From NCBI RefSeq assembly GCF_000330505.1, contig NW_004443608.1, positions 44,850 through 84,733 of the forward strand: DNA of 39,884 nucleotides. The letters are read 5' to 3'. This DNA comes from Entamoeba invadens IP1 (lineage: Eukaryota > Evosea > Mastigamoebida > Endamoebidae). This document shows, piece by piece, positions 9,276 to 19,420 of this stretch (position 1 is its first letter; each line of letters begins with the position of its first letter). A model generated the notes under the pieces. It was not told the origin of the DNA. It did not search any database and worked only from the letters and a program-made list of their open reading frames with translations. The position numbers and the translations under genes were made by a program.

Positions 9276-10424
9276 ATGTCGATTGAAAAAAGAGAAAACG
9301 ACACAAACAGAATTAATTTAAGTGAATTGAGAGATAAAGATTTACTCACACGAGTGATCAAAGTGAATGATATAGAAAATGAGTTTTATAAAGAAGACGA
9401 AATGCGAGGTGTTCGATTAATAAATGCACAACAAAGTGAAGAAAAGGTATTGTTACAAGAAGTTCTAACACCATCTCAACAAGAAATCTATAATAACAAA
9501 ACTAATAACAAAAAAAGTGACAATGACAACTTTGATGCGATGAGCACTGATAGATTGAAACCCACAGAACGAAGTCCACCAACTCGGTCTAGTTCCTTAA
9601 AAAGAGCACTGAAAGAAACAAGTCCATCAACTTCAATGGAGATTGAGAAGAAGCCAAGAGAACCGAAAGACTCTAAACTTTCTCATGGGCAAGAAATCTT
9701 CCAACGAATGGCAAAACGAGTCAATTTACAAGTCAAACAAAGAAAGAAAAGAAAAACCATAACTCAACCATTAACAGAAACTATATCAGAACACCTCCCA
9801 GTGGCCACTGAACCTCAACACGACACGATAAGTCCATTGGCACCAATAGTATCACCACAACAAAGTGACTTAAGACTCTTTATAGAGAAACATATTGACT
9901 TTTTGAAGAAGAGTTTCCAATGCGTCTCTTTGGATTTGATTGGCTATTTTTCTCGTTTAGAAAAGTTGGAGACACTGAATACTCTTGTTACAACACATCA
10001 TCCAATTTTTATTGCAATTCGTGTCGAACAAACAATGTTTGGGGTGTATGTGAATAATGAAATAGATGATCAAAGAGAGAGAAGGGGGTGGTTGAACGAA
10101 CACACCCACGCTATAGTCTCTTTGAAAAATCAATACAATATAAATCCTTTTCTTTTCGCCTTTAAAAATCCTAAAACTCACTTTCGGAGTTGTGATGATT
10201 CATTCCTCGAAATCGAAAATTACTTCTCTCTTCGTTACGACAACAGAATCTTTCTCTATGAAAATGAAATCAATGATAACTTAGTTCTACCACCAACTAT
10301 TCTAACTCCTCATTACGCTCCTGCTTCATTCTTTAGTGATGCAAAATACAGTTTAATGACAGCAAAGAGGCACATCGATGAAGTCGCAATCTATAAAGTT
10401 GTGAAGACACTCGGTGGAGTTTAA
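9276..10424 (+). CDS. TLD-like protein with long basic N-terminus (member 3)
   Basis: 382 residues, ATG at 9276. Residues 1-190 are polar and low in hydrophobics, with basic clusters (KQRKKRKTITQ near 155) that could act as a nuclear-localisation signal, and S/T-P sites. Residues about 195-380 form the folded part: HPIFIAIRVEQTMFGVYVNNEI, NPFLFAFKNPKTHF, DNRIFLYENEIND, ending in VAIYKVVK. This follows the TLD strand order (a strand before an FG-Y strand, a hydrophobic strand, a last strand ending in xxVxxV). It is clearly paralogous to the C-terminal half of the next gene, which is tandem and 252 bases away. Function is not known. Confidence 0.65.
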   Translation: MSIEKRENDTNRINLSELRDKDLLTRVIKVNDIENEFYKEDEMRGVRLINAQQSEEKVLLQEVLTPSQQEIYNNKTNNKKSDNDNFDAMSTDRLKPTERSPPTRSSSLKRALKETSPSTSMEIEKKPREPKDSKLSHGQEIFQRMAKRVNLQVKQRKKRKTITQPLTETISEHLPVATEPQHDTISPLAPIVSPQQSDLRLFIEKHIDFLKKSFQCVSLDLIGYFSRLEKLETLNTLVTTHHPIFIAIRVEQTMFGVYVNNEIDDQRERRGWLNEHTHAIVSLKNQYNINPFLFAFKNPKTHFRSCDDSFLEIENYFSLRYDNRIFLYENEINDNLVLPPTILTPHYAPASFFSDAKYSLMTAKRHIDEVAIYKVVKTLGGV

Positions 10425-10676
10425 GAAGAAGTTCCACACAAAGTACCTCTTATTATACTATTATAATATACTTATTATATTATTTACTATATTAACCAAA
10501 TACTATATTAGTTACTAATATACTTATTATAATACTTAACAATAATAACTCTTTCATCTCTACTAGTATTCAACCATTCCTTTCTATTTCCACAAAGAAT
10601 TCATATTATAACTATAATAAACCTATACCTTATTAAAACTCCAAAAAAGAGAAGAAACGAATCAAAATACGTAGTG
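10425..10676. other. AT-rich spacer between tandem TLD genes 3 and 4
   Basis: 252 bases. Near 10445-10540 the sequence TACTATATTA and TTATAATA recurs in a loose repeat. It should hold the promoter of the gene at 10677. No ORF or RNA gene is seen. Confidence 0.4.
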
Positions 10677-11756
10677 ATGGAAGCCATGTCATTAGAGGAC
10701 GTCCTTACAATCTCCCCAAATGAATTTACACTAGAAATGAATGGATTTCCGACCGTTATAGAGATAGATATTACAAATACTGCTTCTGAAGATTTTGAAG
10801 TTTTTATAACCGATGAGAAGTTACATATTCATTTCTATGGATATGTTGCCTTTAAGGAACGTGTAACAAAAATGAAGTTTTTAGCACATCCACAAGAAAT
10901 TGTCCAATCCAAACGCGTTGATTTGAAGCTGAAAAGTACATTAAGTCCAACGACTATACTTCTTCCACTTTTCTTCGAAGTCGTTCAAAATGGACTGGAA
11001 GGCTCTTTGACTCGCAACGAACTAACAATATCTCCGTCCCATCGCTCGACCGATACAGACCACTCCGGACCCCTTCCCAAGCGCCAAAGTGTTCTTCTTC
11101 AATACACCAAACCTTCCGAGAACATAGAGAAGACCACATCGAAAGTCGAGACAGAAGATTTGAAGTTTCTATTCTATCGTGATGATTTAAAGCCATTAAC
11201 TTTAGGTGATGGCTTGACTTGTGAATTTCTTTCACTTCGTCAAGTTATTAAGAACGAATTCTCCTTTTTAAAGGAAATGACTTCTTCTCATACCTTCCGA
11301 ACTTTAGTGACTTACATGTCTTCTTCTCATGATTCTCAAGACTCTCAAGGTCTTCATTATATCCCAACTTCTCCTTTCCTCTTTCTCTTAAAAGTCGAAG
11401 CAACTGTCTTCGGTTATTTCGTCAATACCAATGCAATCAACATTAAAGACGGCTATCACCTCGACAAGACAAATTTCAAAGTCTTTTCTCTTCTCAATCA
11501 TTACAAGACAAAGCCTTTTGTCTTCTCACTCCTCTACGAAACTACTTTAGTCTTCGACTTCACTCAAACGTCTTCCTTATTCATTTCTATTCGCGACTTA
11601 TGTGTCATTAAGAAGGACAACACTATTTCTTTGTTCAAAGAAGACATCAACAAGATTTTATTGTCAAACTTCCACCTCCCTTTTAATTACTTCTCTCTCG
11701 AAAATGACTTCCTTGCAAAACCAATCATGGAATATGCCTTTCTAAAGGTCGAGTAA
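10677..11756 (+). CDS. MSP-like domain fused to TLD-like domain (member 4)
   Basis: 359 residues from the ATG at 10677 (a GTG precedes it). Residues 1-115 look like an immunoglobulin-like beta sandwich of the MSP/ASH kind: LTISPNEFTLEM, VIEIDITNTASEDFEVFI, later RVDLKLKSTLSP, as in VAP-type MSP domains (x-x-x-P-x-x-LxF, then xLxNxS). Residues about 190-355 are TLD-like and parallel member 3: SPFLFLLKVEATVFGYFVNTNAI, KPFVFSLLYE, DNTISLFKEDINK, and a final YAFLKVE. MSP domains usually bind short peptides or self-associate. The fused architecture is inferred from pattern only; the TLD part is the firmer call. It converges on the large membrane protein gene (147 bases between stops). Confidence 0.62.
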   Translation: MEAMSLEDVLTISPNEFTLEMNGFPTVIEIDITNTASEDFEVFITDEKLHIHFYGYVAFKERVTKMKFLAHPQEIVQSKRVDLKLKSTLSPTTILLPLFFEVVQNGLEGSLTRNELTISPSHRSTDTDHSGPLPKRQSVLLQYTKPSENIEKTTSKVETEDLKFLFYRDDLKPLTLGDGLTCEFLSLRQVIKNEFSFLKEMTSSHTFRTLVTYMSSSHDSQDSQGLHYIPTSPFLFLLKVEATVFGYFVNTNAINIKDGYHLDKTNFKVFSLLNHYKTKPFVFSLLYETTLVFDFTQTSSLFISIRDLCVIKKDNTISLFKEDINKILLSNFHLPFNYFSLENDFLAKPIMEYAFLKVE

Positions 11757-11903
11757 TGCTCTCTCACCATTCACGTGTAACTATTCATCAATAGTAAATA
11801 AGAATCTAAAATTTACTATTGATTTACCATCGATAGAGAGAGGATGGATAGAATTAAATATACTATATTGAATAGTAAAAAAACAGTTGCTTACTATTGT
11901 GTT

Positions 11904-14900
11904 CTACTCTGAGGAATCATCCCATTGCGTCGACTCCGACGCAGCGTCGCTATCCTTTTTCTCTACAAATTTGGTGAATGGGTACAATTGCTCCATCCCA
12001 ACTATAAACCGTGGCTTTGTCCGAGTCACCACTTCTTTGGAAAGTTTACTCTCGTCGTCCGAGATGGAATTCGCGCTGTCGTCACTGCTATCCCACTTCG
12101 CATCTTCGCTGGAATTTTTCTTTAATTCATTTTCTTTCTTCTTGTTCTCTTCTTCTTTTGCTTTCGCCAGTAGTGCTGCTTCAATCGCCTTTTCCTCTTC
12201 TTCTTTTTGTCTTCTTTCTTTTTCTTCTTCTTCACGTGCTTGTCGTTCCGCTTCGAGTCGATCTTGTCTCAATTTCTCTTCAATTTCTCTTTCTTTCCGT
12301 TCCTTTTCTTCCCTCTCTTTCTGCAATCTCTCTTCCTCTTCTTTGCGCTTTTTGAGTTCCAATGCTTCTTTTTGAGTTCGCAGTCGTCTCTGTTCCTCCT
12401 CTTTAATCTTCTCTTCTCTCTCTTTCTCAACACGTTCGGCTTCTTTCTTCGCTTCTTCTGCTTCATTCATCATCTTTTCTGCCAAGATATTCTCATAGTC
12501 GGCATTACCATTCATTTCTACTGCAACACTTGCTTGCATCAATTCTTTTTCTTCTTCCGCTTCTCTTGCGCGCTTTTCCTCAAGTTTTTTCTCTTTTTTT
12601 TCCTTTTGCAAAATCTTTTGTTTCTCCATTTTCTCTTCTTTCTTCTTCTTTCGCGCCTCTCGCCGCTTTTCCTCATTCTTCTTGTTTCGTACAATCACAA
12701 TCACACCTATTAAAATGATTACTCCGACTATTACTATAATTATTAGTACTCCAACTATAACTCCAACTATAACACCGAGAGATGTACCACTCTCACTCCC
12801 ATCATTCGGCTCTTTATAATTATCCGTCATTCCATTCGGACATTCTTTCGGTCGACTTTCTCCTATAGCAATATAACTCTCACACACAAAATACACTTTT
12901 AAATTCCTCCCACCTTTTAATCTATTCCTTTTAATACTTGTATTAGTTTGAATAGTTTTTTTACTTGTATTACTCTTAAAAGTCTCCACCGTCACTTTCT
13001 CCAAGTGACTTGCACTCCCACACTTGAATGGGAATAATGTCCCCTCAAACTCTTCAATAAGAAGTGTTGTCGCTTCATCAAAATTGAACGCACTTGTTTC
13101 GGAGACGACACTTTCATTGCTTCCCGGTAATCGGATCTTTCCTCCCGCAAATATCAATCCCGACTTCTTTGCAATCGAAATACTTCCTTGTGTGATATCG
13201 AGTATTCCTCCCTTCTCTATTCGCATGAGATCGGTGATCTCCAATTTCCCTTCTATCACTGCATTAAAATTAACACTCCATGCACCTCCACTAACATTCC
13301 CTTTTGTTCTCAGACTTGTAGCTTTCAGTTCCGAAACTGCCAATCCATTACTTGACAGTGTAATTGCATTTCCTTCTATTCGTTGTATCCTTCCTTCTAT
13401 TTGGAACTCGACATTCGTGCAATTAATCGTGTTAATCACAACAGAATCTCCAGTCACCATTTTCACTGTCTCTGATAATGTAAGTCCATCAATATATCCA
13501 CTCAACCCACTCACTATCGTCCCTTTTTGATCACTCAAGTCAATAAAACACATCTCATTCCCACATGGACAATACCCACTTTGATACGTCGAATTACGAT
13601 AGTTAAACTCACTCATTGCCACTTCACCAACACATCTCAACTGCTCCGCTGGCGTCTTCCCTATTCCGCAGATAAACAAATACGTGTTATCGTACTTCAC
13701 ATACAACTCGTTCGTGTTGATGACATCAATCGATTGTGCATAATCCCCAAAAGCAACAGCTGTGCATTCACTCACTTTCTCAACATTCGCTGTGCATTCA
13801 TCTACTCTCAACTTCCCACTCCTTATAAACAAATCCATCCCATTCATCTCACTCTTCGAAATCGTCACGTTCCCTTCTATCACTACTTTCCCACCAATTT
13901 TAACGCTTTCTAACACTCCACTTTGCACTACCACATCCCCTTCCGCTGTTATCTTCCCATTCAAAACGGCTATTTGTGACACCGTCGAGTCGACTACTTT
14001 CATCTCAACGTCTTCGCCTGTGACAAAGAGAGATTTCGTGTTCATAAAAGTAGCCTTCCCAACTATTATACTATGTATGATATGACCATGGGAGACTATT
14101 AAATGGTCCTCTATAACTAACTGTGACATCCGTAACACGTCATTCCCATTGATCTGCAGTCCTTCTTTGTAATTGATGATATTTGTAAGTGTGGTTGTCA
14201 GTGTTGCTTCCGTGTCATTATAACCAGTAAAGTCGATGACACACCCTCTCTCAAATATTTGGACAAAAGTACTCAAACATGGGGATTCTGGGGTCCCTAC
14301 TAAACCTTCACATATATATGAACTCACACTCGATTGACACGCCCATATCTCATCATCATGACATGAATATGTCCCATAATACACTTCAATTGTATTAACA
14401 TTCTGAACTTCCCCCATCCCTTCACTCGTCGTAAGTCGCCCAATTCGCTGACACTTCGGATGTGCTTGCAACTGGATTTCAGTGAATGGAAGTGTCACAT
14501 TTGTTGCTCTCTCTATTACTCCTTTCTCTCCAATCGTCATATTCACCGATTTGGGCTCATTTGTGATCACCAAAGTCCCATCAAGGTCGACTTGAATGTC
14601 TCCATTGTGTTGGGTATACTTCAATGTATTCCCCGCTGTTACAACAAACTTGCAATTATTATTTTCATTGACAGTAACACTTCCATCTATAGTTACTTCA
14701 TTTCCTAAGGTACATACTATCTTCTGTATCACTATATTCTTCACATTGACATTTCCTTTCACTACTATATTGACTGCAGGAAAGTATTCCGTCACTTGTT
14801 CATTGCTCTTCTGCTCCAAAATTGATCCATCAAACAGTTCTATATTGAGTGTTGGTACAGTGAGTGTACTAACACCAAGTAATGTCAACCGATTATACAC

Positions 14901-16526
14901 CTTCACCACTTTCATCTCTTTGTAGATGTCAAATACAATCTTCCCCAACACATCGTATTCACAGAACACACACCCAGCAAGACATTGCTCCTGATTCTCA
15001 AATGTAAATGTGCTCAAATCAGCCGACCGAATTGAACGCAATTCACAGATCGACGTTGGGCACTTTGTAAGATCAGTGTATGCATCTAACGTTGTCACAA
15101 CGGTATTACTACACACCCACGACGATGTTTCCGGTATCCTGTCAATCGCATTTGTCAATTGTGACTTTAGAGTAACATTTGTAACGACGGTTATATACGT
15201 CGAGAACGTCACCTCCCCCACTCGAGTCGTTCCAAGTTCAACAATCGCGTCTTTATAGAACGTCAAAGTTGTGATTTCTCCCCTTTGGAATGATCCGTCT
15301 TCATTAATAAAGACGGTCCCGCCTGTGATTTCTTCAATATCAAATGTGTTGAGTGTAATTGTCTGTGTCACATGGACTCCATAACTCTTCAATTGGACTC
15401 CAAAGATAACAACATTTGCTTCTACATATCCAATCTCGACTAATGCAGGCGCTTTAGAGAACTGGAGACTTGCGTTTGGTATTAAAATAGCGTTATATTT
15501 CTCATTCCTTAATTTCAGTGTCACTGTCCCTGTTTTGTCGCTATAAAACCTGACGCTTTGGTTATGACAGTCGACAGGAGTAGTACTTGGGTAATATTCA
15601 TTCTCTTCGTTATCAAGATCAATAGTCGCAACTGATGAATCGTCGTTTCTATAAGAACACAGTGGATATGACTGTTCGCAGTGACTTCTATATCTTCCAT
15701 CAATCGACAGAAACGCGTCGGACTTATTACACGCGACATTGAGAAGAGAATTTGTGCGTGTTAAATTGAAGTTCTGAGTGTACCCGTTGAACAATTCGTA
15801 ATTCTCCGTTTGCACGTTAGTGTATGACGCGGAAGAGAAGATGAAAGAGACTTTGCGACTCAATGTGAGTGCACGGGGTATTCCAGTTTGGATGCCGATC
15901 TTTGAGATCTTTACTGTAGTCTTTGTGTCGTTCGATCCAATGACAGTCGGCTCTTTCAAGATGACTTCATTTGCATTGAAATTGCCATTAAATCCTATTT
16001 GAGACGTTTTATCGAAGATTAGAATGTCATACGAACCTCCTCCAATCGACGCTTCAATTAGAGAGTACTCTAAAGTCGTTGAATATGTCGCTGGACTCGT
16101 CGTATCAAACACTACCTTTGGAACGATCTTATTATTTGTCACAAGAAACCACCCTTTCCCGACTTTGGGATTTGACAAACAGTTGGGATGTGCCAAGCAA
16201 AGCAATGAATTCTTTGAAAAGGAAGACGTTGCTTCTATCATGTCTATAGACGCGAAATATGTCAAGTCTAATAGAACATTTTGTCCTAATACAATACCAT
16301 TCGCGTATGTCCCTGTATTGATCCCAAGACTTGCTGTACTCGTTGATGTCGTGATCTTCGAAAAGTCGTAGTTGCATAACACCGTGTCACTTCTAGTACT
16401 TCCACATGGACAATTAATCGTGTCTGTAAAGCCCTTAGTGTTGATGTCATATATACACGTGATTTTTGTCACGTCTCCCATAACACTACTAAATAGACAT
16501 GAAAGTATCGTATAAAAGAGCTGCAT
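11904..16526 (-). CDS. Giant type I membrane protein with helical KE-rich tail
   Basis: 1540 residues from the ATG at 16526, chosen because it opens a good signal peptide (MQLFYTILSCLFSSVMG); the frame goes 10 codons further only with GTG. The ectodomain (about 18-1245) is rich in short valine/isoleucine/threonine strands of regular spacing (for example VTIDGSVTVNENN, GTLVITNEP), suggesting a beta-helix-like solenoid, with many N-glycosylation sites and scattered cysteines. One long membrane segment lies at about 1246-1278 (GVIVGVLIIIVIVGVIIL). The tail has a basic start, then about 190 residues of alternating E and K/R blocks typical of single alpha helices, and ends acidic (STQWDDSSE). I recognise no family. 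A surface adhesin or receptor role is a guess. Confidence 0.85.
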   Translation of the reverse strand: MQLFYTILSCLFSSVMGDVTKITCIYDINTKGFTDTINCPCGSTRSDTVLCNYDFSKITTSTSTASLGINTGTYANGIVLGQNVLLDLTYFASIDMIEATSSFSKNSLLCLAHPNCLSNPKVGKGWFLVTNNKIVPKVVFDTTSPATYSTTLEYSLIEASIGGGSYDILIFDKTSQIGFNGNFNANEVILKEPTVIGSNDTKTTVKISKIGIQTGIPRALTLSRKVSFIFSSASYTNVQTENYELFNGYTQNFNLTRTNSLLNVACNKSDAFLSIDGRYRSHCEQSYPLCSYRNDDSSVATIDLDNEENEYYPSTTPVDCHNQSVRFYSDKTGTVTLKLRNEKYNAILIPNASLQFSKAPALVEIGYVEANVVIFGVQLKSYGVHVTQTITLNTFDIEEITGGTVFINEDGSFQRGEITTLTFYKDAIVELGTTRVGEVTFSTYITVVTNVTLKSQLTNAIDRIPETSSWVCSNTVVTTLDAYTDLTKCPTSICELRSIRSADLSTFTFENQEQCLAGCVFCEYDVLGKIVFDIYKEMKVVKVYNRLTLLGVSTLTVPTLNIELFDGSILEQKSNEQVTEYFPAVNIVVKGNVNVKNIVIQKIVCTLGNEVTIDGSVTVNENNNCKFVVTAGNTLKYTQHNGDIQVDLDGTLVITNEPKSVNMTIGEKGVIERATNVTLPFTEIQLQAHPKCQRIGRLTTSEGMGEVQNVNTIEVYYGTYSCHDDEIWACQSSVSSYICEGLVGTPESPCLSTFVQIFERGCVIDFTGYNDTEATLTTTLTNIINYKEGLQINGNDVLRMSQLVIEDHLIVSHGHIIHSIIVGKATFMNTKSLFVTGEDVEMKVVDSTVSQIAVLNGKITAEGDVVVQSGVLESVKIGGKVVIEGNVTISKSEMNGMDLFIRSGKLRVDECTANVEKVSECTAVAFGDYAQSIDVINTNELYVKYDNTYLFICGIGKTPAEQLRCVGEVAMSEFNYRNSTYQSGYCPCGNEMCFIDLSDQKGTIVSGLSGYIDGLTLSETVKMVTGDSVVINTINCTNVEFQIEGRIQRIEGNAITLSSNGLAVSELKATSLRTKGNVSGGAWSVNFNAVIEGKLEITDLMRIEKGGILDITQGSISIAKKSGLIFAGGKIRLPGSNESVVSETSAFNFDEATTLLIEEFEGTLFPFKCGSASHLEKVTVETFKSNTSKKTIQTNTSIKRNRLKGGRNLKVYFVCESYIAIGESRPKECPNGMTDNYKEPNDGSESGTSLGVIVGVIVGVLIIIVIVGVIILIGVIVIVRNKKNEEKRREARKKKKEEKMEKQKILQKEKKEKKLEEKRAREAEEEKELMQASVAVEMNGNADYENILAEKMMNEAEEAKKEAERVEKEREEKIKEEEQRRLRTQKEALELKKRKEEEERLQKEREEKERKEREIEEKLRQDRLEAERQAREEEEKERRQKEEEEKAIEAALLAKAKEEENKKKENELKKNSSEDAKWDSSDDSANSISDDESKLSKEVVTRTKPRFIVGMEQLYPFTKFVEKKDSDAASESTQWDDSSE

Positions 16527-16948
16527 TGAATTTTTCAGTCTTTTTTTCCTCTCCACTCACTTTTCTTCTTCTTTCATTCAATCACTTGAACAATCTATTT
16601 TTTTAATTCTTCTTTCTATAATGTTTACTAAAGACAAAAACAAAACAAAAAAATTCAACTCAAAAATTTTTCCTTCTTTTTCCTTCTTGTTTTATTTTTT
16701 TTATTTTTTTCAGTTTTTTTATAAAAACCAAAATCCAAATATAGTTCACTTTTACATTAAAAATCACACCCAAAAAACAATGATTTGTTTTAATAAAATG
16801 AACTTTTATTTATCGTCGATATTTACTATTTTTTTAGAATAATAGTATTATAATTATTTGATTATAATATTAATTATTATATTTTTAATAATAAACTTTA
16901 ACAACAATTAACTATAACATTAATAACTTCAATACTATTACCATTAGA
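16527..16948. other. AT-rich spacer upstream of giant membrane protein
   Basis: 422 bases between two minus-strand genes. The side near 16527-16620 is pyrimidine-rich (CTTTTTTTCC, TTTCTTCTTC on the plus strand) and would be the leader and promoter of the membrane protein. A 73-codon plus-strand ORF (16621-16842) is made of F, K and N codons only and I reject it. Nothing else is seen. Confidence 0.45.
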
Positions 16949-18759
16949 TTAAAAAATGTCAACATGTCCTAACATCTCGCCAAACAGTGGGTCTTTCTCC
17001 ACATTCATTTGTACCATTTCAGGCACTTTCCCAATCTTTTGGATATAGTCTGTAGTGAATTGATGCACATTTGGGAAGAAAAATTGTTCGATAAAGTCTT
17101 CTTTGAGTTCGCAGTTGTCGATAACGACTTCCATCAGTTCATACACAACTTCGTGGAAGAAACTGAAGAGACTTAAAGGTGTTCTATGGTCATCTGTTCC
17201 TTTCACGTACAACACTTGTTTCATTTTATTATAAGTCAAACAGAGTTGATACCACTCAGCCACTAAAAATGCAAAGTCTTTAGGTTTTCCATTGATCTCA
17301 ATGTACTTCACTGCAATAAAGAAAATGATTTTCCACAGATCAACTCCCTTCTCAAACGACTTGTTGACAAACCCAACTTCTTCCTCTTTGAATCCAAACT
17401 CCTTCAAGTATTCATTCAATGTGATGTTTTCCATCTTCTTCGCAGTCTTCACTTTAAATGGCGCATTCAAGTCGTTTTTCTTTGTGTCGTAGTATTCTTC
17501 AACGACAGTTCCTACAGGTAAAAATGTTTCATATATCGCCTTTCTAATGTTCCGACACACACACGCAGCAGAGTCTTCCTTTGGGTCGCACTTTGAACTT
17601 GGTCGTACGGAGACTGAGAACGCTCCCAATATGATAGACATCGAATACGCACAATTTGGAAACTTTTCTTTCTTCAGAGGTATTCTCTCTCGTTCCTCTT
17701 GTTCATATTTGTCATTACATTCCAACATTCTTTCCGTTTGAACCAACGCCCGTCTTAACCCTTCCAATGTGTTTTCATTGAGGCGTTCAGAGATCATCCC
17801 TAACACGTCTTTGTCTTCATCAAACCTCCTAAACTTCTTAACCACCGACTCAATCACATTCTTCTCGTCGGGAAGACCCAATTTCGTTCTTAAAGTTCGC
17901 GCAAAGGCTGTTGTAAAATCGTTGCCGCAGACACAGCAGAACATCGGAATATGTTCGGGACAGATATTGAGAAAATTGGCGACGTCGAAGATCGAAATGC
18001 CCCGGAAGAAGACGCGCGAATGGTCCAAGTTCTTCCTCGATATGACTCGCGTCATGGTCTTGACAAAACTGATGTGCGTGAATAAATTGCGGATGTTCGA
18101 GACAAGAAAGTCCGAGTCGGAGGTCACAACAGCGTACGCTTCACGTTCGATGGAGAGGCGGACTATGACGGGATCTGCCTCGGAAACACTTCGAATACAT
18201 TCAAAGCCATGTTTGAGTAACAAGTGTTTCAAGACACGTTTGAACCCCGAAAAGATAGTAACGCGAAGGTCCGAGAGGCTGTTGGGCTTGTCGAAGAACG
18301 AGCGTGTCTCACGGGCCTGACTCTTTAAACGTTCGATCGATTCGGCTTTTTTAATCACCTGTGTCATTCCATCAAAAACAAAAATCAAAGAAATGTGATG
18401 CAATTTTAAGACGTCTGCCATCCCTTTGATGTACTTGTCTAACTCATTCAAATCGTTTTTGCATTCCGAAATTATCTGAAACATAAACCCACTTCCATCT
18501 ACTATAATCTCCGTCTTTTTATGTGAGCCTGTGGTGTTACAATGTTATAAATGAATAAAAATATTAGAATATATTGTTATATTTATTATATTATATAGTA
18601 ATAATTAGAATTTTAAATCACAAACGAGTGTAATACTTGTCTGCTATTGAAAAGAGAGGAAAGCCTTTAGTCAGCGACTCAGCATATTTCTATGGGTAAC
18701 TTTCTTTCCAACTTCTCAATCTCGAGATAAAGACAAACCATTAAGTGTGGTATCCCCAT
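16949..18759 (-). CDS. Asteroid/XPG-type nuclease, three exons
   Basis: Single-ORF reading starts at 18484 and misses the N-terminus. I place exon 1 at 18759-18739 (MGIPHLM), intron 18738-18690 (GTTTGT...TAG, 49 nt), exon 2 at 18689-18626, intron 18625-18529 (GTTTGT...CAG, 97 nt), exon 3 at 18528-16949. Coding length is 1665, exactly 554 codons plus stop. The result opens with the MGI-x-x-L start of XPG-family nucleases. Acidic metal ligands sit where the family has them: D39 (IIVDGSGF), D81 (FVFDG), E145 and D147 (SEADP), D166 and D168 (TSDSDF). Such PIN-like nucleases cut flap or branched DNA; Asteroid proteins are a less known branch. The C-terminal 300 residues are not recognisable. It diverges from eS12. 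Confidence 0.85.
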
Positions 18760-19341
18760 CGTTCTTTAGTTTCTCCTTTCTCAGTTAGTAGTCTTTTTAT
18801 TACAAAAACATTTTTCCTGAGAATCTCTCGATGAAAAATATTGAGTCTTGTTGTAAACAAACCTATTTATAAATTATTAGAAATTATAGTTATTACAACT
18901 AGTACTAATTCTTATCTAAGTCTTATTTTTGAAACTAGTTTGTATAATTATATTTATTAATAACAAATGGTATTGATTTGGCAAAAACTGTTGTGTGGTG
19001 ATAACCCTACACTTTTTATTTTGTTTTTTGTTTTCCTATTTATAACAATGTTCAAATATTCAGAAGTTGTCCATTCCAATATCTTACAAAAAAATTCCCT
19101 ATATGTTAAGTTGAAAACCTAAGATATTTCCTTTTTATAATTTATACATTTTAGTAAATTATAACTTTACATTTAATAAATCAATTATAAAATAACCAGA
19201 TAATGATAGTAAAAGAGTAATAAATACTAGTATATCTCTCATTGCCAAGAACCAGATAGTAATAATAAAATAATTAAAAACAACTTATAAAATGGATTAC
19301 GACGTAGATAAGAAAACCCTAAAGATACTGAAAAAGGTGAG
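18760..19341. promoter_or_regulatory. Divergent spacer, Asteroid-type nuclease and eS12
   Basis: 582 AT-rich bases between two outward starts. It carries no recognised RNA gene or repeat. The last 50 bases (19292-19341) include an upstream ATG that overlaps the eS12 start (see separate entry). Core promoters of both genes should be here. Confidence 0.45.
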
Positions 19342-19420
19342 ATGGCCGAGGAGCACGTTGAAGCACAAGATCAAGCACAAGAACAAGTCGAAGTTGTTGA
19401 GGAACTTCCACAAGAATTAA
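19292..19420 (+). other. Overlapping upstream ORF before eS12
   Basis: An ATG at 19292 opens 42 codons that read through the eS12 start in another frame and stop at 19418-19420. The peptide would be strongly basic (DYDVDKKTLKILKKVRW, then many K and H). Entamoeba 5' leaders are usually very short, so this ATG may lie upstream of the transcript. If it is transcribed it would have to be bypassed for eS12 to be made. Confidence 0.3.

Noticed and set aside
12207..12713. Phenylalanine/leucine-rich plus-strand ORF resembling a membrane protein
   Set aside because: It is the antisense of the lysine/glutamate-rich tail of the giant membrane protein; K and E codons read backwards give F and L.
16621..16842. 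73-codon plus-strand ORF
   Set aside because: Made of A/T homopolymer codons (K, N, F) and lies in the upstream region of a real gene.
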